A DNA stretch of 64,000 bases from Parvularcula lutaonensis (GTDB lineage Bacteria > Pseudomonadota > Alphaproteobacteria > Caulobacterales > Parvularculaceae). Position 1 is the stretch's first letter. Each line of letters opens with the position of its first letter. The notes beneath the pieces are model-generated. The model did not search any database, had not been told where the DNA came from, and was given only the letters and a program-made list of their open reading frames with translations. Positions 35,339 through 41,342 of the stretch are shown here, one piece after another. The translations under genes and the position numbers were made by a program. Location: the NCBI RefSeq assembly GCF_014651915.1, contig NZ_BMXU01000002.1, positions 315,507 through 379,506 on the forward strand, in the 5' to 3' direction.

Positions 35339-36268
35339 ATGTCGCGACAGAGGAACCGATGGCTGATAGAGCGGTTCCTTATGGCAAATCTCGATCCCTC
35401 TGTCTGGTCATCCTGCGGGTATTACTTGGGACAGCTATCGGCAGCAATCGACCGCTCTGCCTTGCGTTCGCTGTGGCTCAGCCATGAGACGGCAAGGGTC
35501 GTCGCCCGCCTCTACTCGCGAGGGGCAGCGCCTGTCTCCCAGGAGGATCTTCTCGCCATGGCCGCGGGCGTCCCTTCAGGGGCGCCGTCGGTAGAAGAAG
35601 CAGCGGCCCGCCGGTTTTGGGGCGGCGCCCTCCGTCTCTGGCGGCCGAGGCTGACGCGTGAGCCGGTGGCTAACGTCCCCGAAATCACGAATCAGATCGC
35701 TCGGCTCCTGGCAGAGGGCCTGCCTCCGGGCGATCTCGCCATGGAAACGCCGCTGCGCGTGGCCGCGCTGACCGGCTGGCCCCTGCCCTGCTCCGCCTTG
35801 GCGCTCCCGCGCGAGGATGCCCCCGATTGGCAGGCGGCCTTTGTTACGGGACTTGCCGAGGAAGCACGGCAAAGCCTCCTGAGGCTCCAGGCGCTGGAGC
35901 GGGATTTCGGACGGTGGCGGTCTCTCCTCCCGCCGACGCGTTCGGACAGCCGGCTTGAGGAAGCGGTCGTGCTTTTAGGGACAGTTCATGCGCTGACCCC
36001 GCGCTATGTCGGGCAAACGCTAGGATTGACGAGGCAAGCCGCGGCAAGGCTCTGCAAGCGGCTCGAGGGGTTGGGAATTGTCCGCAAAGCCACGAGCCGC
36101 AAACGCTGGCTTGTCTATCTCGCAGAGAATGCAACCTCGCTCCAGGCAGTCCGCGAAAACACGACCGACATCCCCACCGGCGCGGCGGTGGATGTGGAGG
36201 AAATCGACCGGGTCCTCGAGAGCGCCTATGCGGCGCTCGACCGCTCGGTGAAGAGGGACGACGCTTAG
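35339..36268 (+). CDS. HTH protein next to the partition genes, unknown
   Basis: The 309-aa protein has no family that I can name. The C-terminal third contains a convincing winged HTH (YVGQTLGLTRQAAARLCKRL, followed by GIVRKATSRKRWLVY). The N-terminal two thirds are helical and Leu/Ala/Arg-rich. The start is uncertain: the ATG at 35339 is used, and 35381 also fits. Its TAG shares TTAG with the parB stop (36265-36268). Position between the ser operon and parB suggests a role in copy control or partition, but this is inference. A small palindrome CCTCG-N6-CGAGG at 35293-35308 precedes it. Confidence 0.6.
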   Translation: MSRQRNRWLIERFLMANLDPSVWSSCGYYLGQLSAAIDRSALRSLWLSHETARVVARLYSRGAAPVSQEDLLAMAAGVPSGAPSVEEAAARRFWGGALRLWRPRLTREPVANVPEITNQIARLLAEGLPPGDLAMETPLRVAALTGWPLPCSALALPREDAPDWQAAFVTGLAEEARQSLLRLQALERDFGRWRSLLPPTRSDSRLEEAVVLLGTVHALTPRYVGQTLGLTRQAAARLCKRLEGLGIVRKATSRKRWLVYLAENATSLQAVRENTTDIPTGAAVDVEEIDRVLESAYAALDRSVKRDDA

Positions 36269-37230
36269 AAGAGCGCGTCCTCGATCGCTTTGAGGACAGC
36301 CTTCTTGTCGGATAGCTGGCCGCGGGGAATCGTGAGGACATGGGTCCGCGCGCGGCGTTCGACGGTAAGAAGCGTGCGGCCTTCCCCGTCGAGGATCGTG
36401 TCCATGTCCTTCTGTTTGGGGGCCTTCGCGGCGGATTTGAGGGCTGCAAGAACCTGCGCAGCACTTTTCCTGTCCCCGTTTGCACGAGCCTCGGCGAGAT
36501 CAGCCGCAGCCTTCAGGACGAAAGGTGCAGCTTCGGACGCCAAGAGCGGCGAAAGCTCGGCCGCGTGCCGGATGCCGATGTCGCGGACATCGGGATAGGC
36601 ATCGAGGATGGCCTGCGGAAGCTCCCCGATGCGAAGATAGCGGCTAAGCCAGCTTCGATCGACGCCAATGCGTTCCGCCATCAGGGACTTGTTGCCATCG
36701 TAGTAAGCATCGAGCGCCCGGCCATAATCCCGGCTGCGCTCGTAGTCGGAAATGTCCTCGCGCTCCCGGTTTTCGAGATCGGAGAGGCGGAAGGCCTCCT
36801 CGTCCGAAATCTCGCGAATATCGACAAGATAAAGGATGTCGTTGCGGTGCTCGGCCTCGCGGAGGTGACTGATCGCGAAATGACGGCGTGCGCCGCAGAT
36901 GACTTCGTACCGGTATTTCCCGCCGGACAGGGGCCGCACGATGGCAGGCATTTCCTGACGCCCGACGGCCTTGATGGACTTGATCAGGTCGCTGCAGCTT
37001 TCAGGGGTCAGGAGGTCATAGAGGCGGTTGTGACCCTCCCACATCCGGCATTCTTTAGGGTCCACCAGGCGCAGCTTGCCATTGCGGAGCCGGCCTTCCG
37101 AGGCTTCGGAGATCAGGCTCTCGCGCTCGGCGGTGTACTCGCGTCGCGGGGCCTCGCGCTCTTGCTTTTGGCTGCTTTCGAGGCGGGCATTGATGGCGTC
37201 GGCGAGGATTCGGGCGCGTTTGCGGGCCAT
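36265..37230 (-). CDS. parB: Partition protein ParB
   Basis: Centromere-binding CTPase-type ParB of 321 aa. The N-terminal nuclease-like domain has box II written as CGARRHFA (GERR-type CTP-binding motif). The central HTH is LMAERIGVDRSWLSRYLRI, and the C-terminal dimerisation part is from about 250. The ATG at 37230 is preceded by AAGGGG. Frames upstream of it cover the palindrome array and are not coding. The gene is downstream of parA on the same strand, with three palindromes between them. Confidence 0.93.
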   Translation of the reverse strand: MARKRARILADAINARLESSQKQEREAPRREYTAERESLISEASEGRLRNGKLRLVDPKECRMWEGHNRLYDLLTPESCSDLIKSIKAVGRQEMPAIVRPLSGGKYRYEVICGARRHFAISHLREAEHRNDILYLVDIREISDEEAFRLSDLENREREDISDYERSRDYGRALDAYYDGNKSLMAERIGVDRSWLSRYLRIGELPQAILDAYPDVRDIGIRHAAELSPLLASEAAPFVLKAAADLAEARANGDRKSAAQVLAALKSAAKAPKQKDMDTILDGEGRTLLTVERRARTHVLTIPRGQLSDKKAVLKAIEDALF

Positions 37231-37252
37231 GGGCTCAGTCCCCTTCTGCGGT

Positions 37253-37316
37253 GTGCACATGTGCACGGTGATTGGCTGTGCACATGTGCACAATGGCAAA
37301 GCGTGCACATGTGCAC
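37253..37316. repeat. Three GTGCACATGTGCAC palindromes at 25-bp spacing: candidate parS
   Basis: Three perfect copies of a 14-bp palindrome lie at 37253-37266, 37278-37291 and 37303-37316, each starting exactly 25 bp after the last. The second and third extend to 16-bp palindromes through flanking bases. They fill the 96-bp gap between parA and parB. The sequence is unlike the chromosomal parS consensus (TGTTTCACGTGAAACA) and the repABC consensus. A centromere and/or parB operator is the likely role. Confidence 0.8.
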
Positions 37317-37326
37317 GCCCATACCA

Positions 37327-38517
37327 TCAGGCGATTCCTTCCTGACGCAGTTTCGAGCGATGGCTCGGCCAGGTCTGGCGGACCTTCACCTCGAGATCGT
37401 GCATCACGGCAAGGAGGTTGTTGCGGCAACGGCGTGCCGTGCGCGACTGACCTCCTGTGGCTTCGAAAACAGTGCGCATTTCGACCGACGCGGTGTCGAA
37501 CTCGGCTGAATCGAGCAACGCTGTCGGCAGGATCGACCCTGAAAAAGCCCTGCCCATCACGTCGCGCATGACTTCGTGAGCGCCCTTCTGCTCAACAACC
37601 TTGGTCGCGAGAAGCGTCACGAAACTATACTCGACCGGATTGGCCGTCTGCGTGTTCAGTGCCTCGACCACCTCTTCGAGCATCGCGAGATAAGCCGCGG
37701 TGGACGCGAAATCGATGGAACTCGGCGGTGTCGGGATGAGGATCGCGGTCGCCGCCTGCAGCACTGAAAGCGAGATCATGCCGAGCGCCGGTGGCGGGTC
37801 GATGATGACGACGTCGTAGCTTGCCGCGGCTTCCATCAATCCTGCCTTGAGGCGGGAGAGACGTGAAACATCTCCCTTCACCTGCTGGCTGAGAATGTAC
37901 TCAGCCGAATAAAGCCCAAGATTCGCCGGGATGAGGTCGAGGCCGTCCCAACGCGTGGGGCGAACGGCGTAACCGATCCCGTCAGACCGGTCAGCGATCA
38001 GGTAAGGAAGGAGTGTCGTGTCGGTCTCGATATCGACATCCGGATTGAAACCGAAGAGCGTGGTGGTGGATGCCTGGCTGTCGGTATCGACAATCAGGAC
38101 CCGGTAGCCCCGCTCAGCGAAATATTGCGCAGCATGGGCGGAGATGGTGCTCTTCCCCACCCCGCCCTTGAAGTTCTGAACAGCGAGGATGACCGGCGGG
38201 TCCTCCGGTGCGCGCGACGGCCGTGTGCCGAAATGCTCGCGCATCCGGTTCACTTCATGAAGCGTGTACCCTGCCCTTTGGCCCGACGCGCGGAGTTCGG
38301 GCTTCGGCAGGTCGCCAGCAGCCTCGGCCCTGCGGATCGCATCCACCGAGCGGCCGACAAGTTGGGCGGCCTCGGTCAGGCGGTAACGGCGAGGCCCGGT
38401 CTCGGCGACACGGTCATCGGCCACGTCGCGCATGGAGCCGATGATTCCATCTGCCGTGTTGACCAGCCTGCTGATCGTATCCAGCGTCGCGACACCCGGC
38501 GTATTCTGCTGATCCAT
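37327..38517 (-). CDS. parA: Partition ATPase ParA (plasmid type with N-terminal HTH)
   Basis: Deviant Walker ATPase of 396 aa that moves ParB-bound DNA. Residues 44-98 form a MerR-like HTH (YRLTEAAQLVGRS...GYTLHEVNRM), typical of long plasmid and chromid ParA/RepA proteins that also repress their own promoter. The deviant Walker A is KGGVGKST at 117-124, followed by DTDSQAS and IIDPPPALG. The ATG at 38517 is supported by GGGAG upstream. Divergent from repA across the origin. A perfect 14-bp inverted repeat starts 16 bp before its ATG. Confidence 0.95.
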   Translation of the reverse strand: MDQQNTPGVATLDTISRLVNTADGIIGSMRDVADDRVAETGPRRYRLTEAAQLVGRSVDAIRRAEAAGDLPKPELRASGQRAGYTLHEVNRMREHFGTRPSRAPEDPPVILAVQNFKGGVGKSTISAHAAQYFAERGYRVLIVDTDSQASTTTLFGFNPDVDIETDTTLLPYLIADRSDGIGYAVRPTRWDGLDLIPANLGLYSAEYILSQQVKGDVSRLSRLKAGLMEAAASYDVVIIDPPPALGMISLSVLQAATAILIPTPPSSIDFASTAAYLAMLEEVVEALNTQTANPVEYSFVTLLATKVVEQKGAHEVMRDVMGRAFSGSILPTALLDSAEFDTASVEMRTVFEATGGQSRTARRCRNNLLAVMHDLEVKVRQTWPSHRSKLRQEGIA

Positions 38518-38532
38518 GCTCGGCTCATCTCC

Positions 38533-38571
38533 CGCTGCAGTTTTCGCGAGTAAGGACCGAAAACTGCAGCG
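38533..38571. promoter_or_regulatory. Perfect 14-bp inverted repeat, probable parA operator
   Basis: CGCTGCAGTTTTCG (38533-38546) and its complement (38558-38571), 11-bp spacer, 16 bp upstream of the parA ATG. Likely site of parAB autoregulation, or an RNA hairpin in the parA leader. Confidence 0.65.
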
Positions 38572-38606
38572 AGCGCAAGCACCACGATTCGAGACGCGGA
38601 GTCTTC

Positions 38607-38721
38607 TCGTGGTTTCAGGGATAGCCCGTGCACCTCTGCTCGTGCTTTCACCGCCACAAGGTCGTGTCTTCACGGACAGTCTTTTCGTGGAATGACGGAC
38701 GGATGTTCGTGATATCACGGT
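38607..38721 (+). repeat. Iteron cluster A (5 copies, direct)
   Basis: Fifteen-base copies of the theme TCGTGcTTTCAcGGA begin at 38607, 38640, 38662, 38685 and 38707. The last four are spaced 22-23 bp, about two helical turns, so they fall on one face of the DNA. Matches are imperfect in the centre but TCGTG and the GG(A) end are kept. Confidence 0.8.
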
Positions 38722-38896
38722 CGCAATACCGGGTATGGCCTAATGAATCCAGTGCCTTACGCCGGCGTTAAAGAACTAAACCAAGATAACCACCTTAATC
38801 GGCGTTTGCCGGGGTTTTTGGGGTGGAGGAGAAAATTCCGCAGCATAGCGGGCCGGACGATTCGGGCGTGAACGACTCAATGACCGAAAGCTAGCT

Positions 38897-39066
38897 TCGT
38901 GCTTTCACGGATAAACGAGCCGATTCGTCCTTGAAAGCACGAGAGAGGCGAAGGAACGTCCCCTTTTCCCGAGAAAGCTCGGGATTCCTGGCCTTTCCGC
39001 CGTGGTACAACCGCAGGATCGCACGCAGTCTCTCGTGCTTTTGGGGATGAATCCCTGAAGACACGA
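38897..39066. repeat. Iteron cluster B (4 copies, mixed orientation)
   Basis: Copies of the same 15-base theme: 38897-38911 (+, best match TCGTGCTTTCACGGA), 38928-38942 (-), 39033-39047 (+), 39052-39066 (-). The last pair is inverted, ends 70 bp before the repA ATG, and may be the autoregulatory operator of repA. Confidence 0.75.
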
Positions 39067-39135
39067 ACCCGAATCGTGGACTCTCTATGCGTGCGTGCTC
39101 CGAATGACGGGTCACGTTCGAACCGGAGAGCCCCG

Positions 39136-40278
39136 ATGGCTGAACAAATGAGCCTCGCCTGCCTCGACAGTCCCCTCCATGGTCAGGTGAAGGGCGAACG
39201 CTCGGTAATGGCGTTCCCGTTTTTCGCCCTCTCCAAAGGGCGCCGCATGCAGCCGATCACCTATTCGGACGACTATGTGTCCATCGAAGTCCGCCCGAGC
39301 CAGACCGGTGTCGCCACAATCTATGACAAGGAAATCCTGCTTTACATCGCGAGCCTGCTGGTCAGCCAGATGAAGCGCAAGGAGACGCCGAGCCAGGAAT
39401 ACAGCTTCACGGCCCACGACTTCCTGCGCGTGATTGGCGGTAACCGCTCGGCCCGCAGCTACCAGAGGATCAACGGCGCACTGGAAAGGCTGCAGGGCAC
39501 TCAGATCAAGACCAATATCGAAGCTGGCGGGGAGGGGGAGGACGGCTTCTTCTCCTGGGTCTCCGAGGCGAAGATGAGCTACACGAAGACGGCGGACGGC
39601 CAAAAGCGCCTCAACCGCGTCAAGGTCCGGCTCTGCGACTGGCTCTACCGGGCGCTGATCAAGGACCAGAAGATCCTCACCTATGACAGCCACTACTTCC
39701 AGCTCTCGCCGATCGAGCGCCGGCTCTATGAGATTGCGCGGGTCCATTGCGGCAACCAGCGTTTCTTCCATATCGGGCTGAAAAAGCTGCAGACGAAGGT
39801 CGGCTCGGAAGACCGGCCGGCGAAATTCAAATCGGCGCTGCGGGAAATCGAGACCCGGCAGCCGATCCCGGAATATGATCTCGTGGTGGTCGACGATCCC
39901 CACTCCGACGGTGCGCGGTTGATCGCCTCGGCGGGTTTCGGTGCCGCCATCAGCAAGCGGAACCCCATGGTCCTCTTCCGCCCGAAGGGCAGGCCGCGGC
40001 GCCAGCGCGTCGAGATCGAAGCTCCAGCCGAGCAGAGCGTCCAGCCAGCACGTGCCGATGCACCCAAGCCAATCGAGAAGCCCTGCGAGCCATCTGATCT
40101 CGAGGTGAGCTCCTACGCTCTCGAACAGGCTGCGCGAATGTTCCCCGGCTATGACAAATACGCGGTCCTGGAAGAATGGAAGCGCTGGGCGTTGACCAAG
40201 GAGGCGCCGCGCCGTCCCGATGCCGCGTTCCTCGCCTTCTTCACCACCTATGCGAAGCGCAACCCGCTGCCGAACTGA
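39136..40278 (+). CDS. repA: RPA-type replication initiator
   Basis: Initiator of the Replication protein A (RPA) family found on alphaproteobacterial plasmids and chromids, 380 aa. The family start MAFPFFALSKGRR (about 25-37) is clear. The winged-helix initiator core follows, with TAHDFLRVIGG, RINGALERLQGT and YDSHYFQLSPIERRLYEIAR. A Pro-rich linker and a C-terminal helical segment that may bind DNA or DnaB end the protein. The ATG at 39136 has GGAGAG 7-12 nt upstream. The stop overlaps the next gene (TGATG), so initiator and nuclease are coupled. Confidence 0.93.
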   Translation: MAEQMSLACLDSPLHGQVKGERSVMAFPFFALSKGRRMQPITYSDDYVSIEVRPSQTGVATIYDKEILLYIASLLVSQMKRKETPSQEYSFTAHDFLRVIGGNRSARSYQRINGALERLQGTQIKTNIEAGGEGEDGFFSWVSEAKMSYTKTADGQKRLNRVKVRLCDWLYRALIKDQKILTYDSHYFQLSPIERRLYEIARVHCGNQRFFHIGLKKLQTKVGSEDRPAKFKSALREIETRQPIPEYDLVVVDDPHSDGARLIASAGFGAAISKRNPMVLFRPKGRPRRQRVEIEAPAEQSVQPARADAPKPIEKPCEPSDLEVSSYALEQAARMFPGYDKYAVLEEWKRWALTKEAPRRPDAAFLAFFTTYAKRNPLPN

Positions 40279-41339
40279 TGGGCTTCCGTTTCGTCCATAC
40301 GGCTGACTGGCAGCTCGGCAAGCCTTTCGGACGTTTCGGACCCGAAAAGGCCGCGCTCCTGCAGCAGGCTCGGCAGGCCATCCCGGAGAGGATCGCGAAG
40401 CTGGCCCGTGACGAAGGCGCGTCCCATGTCCTCGTGGCTGGTGATGTCTGGGACCAGGAAGTCCCGGCGGATCGGGTGCTGCGCCAGCCCCTCGACCGGA
40501 TGGCGGATGCTTCGGATCTCACTTGGTGGCTTCTTCCGGGGAACCACGATCCGGCGAAGGAAGAAGGTCTCTGGGACCGTCTTCGTGCTTTCGGAGTCCC
40601 CGAGAATGTTCGCCTGCTGACCGAGGCTGTTCCCCAGGAGATGGAGCAGGGGATCACGCTTCTCCCAGCCCCGTGGCATTCGAAGCGACCGGGCCGGGAC
40701 CTGACAGCCTGGTTCGGAGGGGAGGGGACCTTGATCGGCCTCGCCCATGGCAGCGTGCAGGATTTCAGCTCCCGCGCCGATGGCAGTGCGGTGATCGCCA
40801 AGGACCGTGCTGACCAAGCGGGTCTTGCCTATCTCGCGCTCGGCGACTGGCACGGCATGCGCGAAGCCGGGCCACGGGCGTGGTATCCCGGCACGCCCGA
40901 GCCCGATAATTTCAGGCAGAACGACCAGGGCCATGCCCTGGTGGTCGATCTCGACACGCCGAACAAGCCGGTGGCCCATGCCACCGGGATCTATGACTGG
41001 CTGCGCCACGAGGTTGTTCTCGAAGACCTCTCGTCGATCGACAGCTATCTGCCCGATCAGAGGGCTCTCGACCGGACGCTTCTCCGCCTGAAGCTCACCG
41101 GTGCGGTGTCCTTTGCCGACCGAGCCGCGCTCGAGGAGAAATTGGCTTTGGAGGAGGGGCGCTTCTTCACGCTCGAGGTGGATTGGGCGGGCGTGGAGAC
41201 GCGCCTCGACGAGGCTGATCTCGATGAACGCCTGGGCGACGGCATGCTGCGCCGGGTGGCTGACCGGCTGATCGCCATGGACGGCCATCCGGAAGCTGCC
41301 GAAGCGCTGCGGCTCCTTGACAGGATGCTGAGGGACTGA
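40278..41339 (+). CDS. SbcD/Mre11-like DNA repair nuclease
   Basis: Calcineurin-like phosphoesterase of 353 aa with the Mre11/SbcD motif set: HTADWQLG (motif I), GDVWDQ (II), LLPGNHD (III), GLAHGS and LALGDWHG (IV-V). Family members cut DNA ends with a two-metal centre. It starts within the repA stop and is followed after 3 nt by an SMC-like ATPase, so the pair looks like an SbcCD-type or YhaO/YhaN-type complex tied to the replicon. It is smaller than Escherichia coli SbcD (400 aa). Confidence 0.88.
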   Translation: MGFRFVHTADWQLGKPFGRFGPEKAALLQQARQAIPERIAKLARDEGASHVLVAGDVWDQEVPADRVLRQPLDRMADASDLTWWLLPGNHDPAKEEGLWDRLRAFGVPENVRLLTEAVPQEMEQGITLLPAPWHSKRPGRDLTAWFGGEGTLIGLAHGSVQDFSSRADGSAVIAKDRADQAGLAYLALGDWHGMREAGPRAWYPGTPEPDNFRQNDQGHALVVDLDTPNKPVAHATGIYDWLRHEVVLEDLSSIDSYLPDQRALDRTLLRLKLTGAVSFADRAALEEKLALEEGRFFTLEVDWAGVETRLDEADLDERLGDGMLRRVADRLIAMDGHPEAAEALRLLDRMLRD

Positions 41340-41342
41340 GCG

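Larger units (their letters stand above)
38518..39135. other. Replication origin region between parA and repA
   Basis: The 618-bp non-coding region holds a 14-bp inverted repeat next to parA, a five-copy iteron cluster, an AT-richer stretch at about 38740-38805, a second iteron cluster with copies in both orientations, and the palindrome TCCCGAG-N4-CTCGGGA at 38967-38984. This is the composition expected of an iteron-regulated origin for an RPA-type initiator. No exact DnaA box was found by eye. Confidence 0.82.

Noticed and set aside
37235-37429. Short frames over the 25-bp palindromes reading repeated HVHMCT-like peptides
   Set aside because: The repeated peptide is produced by the palindromes themselves. 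The DNA repeat is the functional unit.
38891-39115. 74-codon minus-strand frame inside the origin
   Set aside because: It covers iteron cluster B, and its sequence is explained by the repeats.
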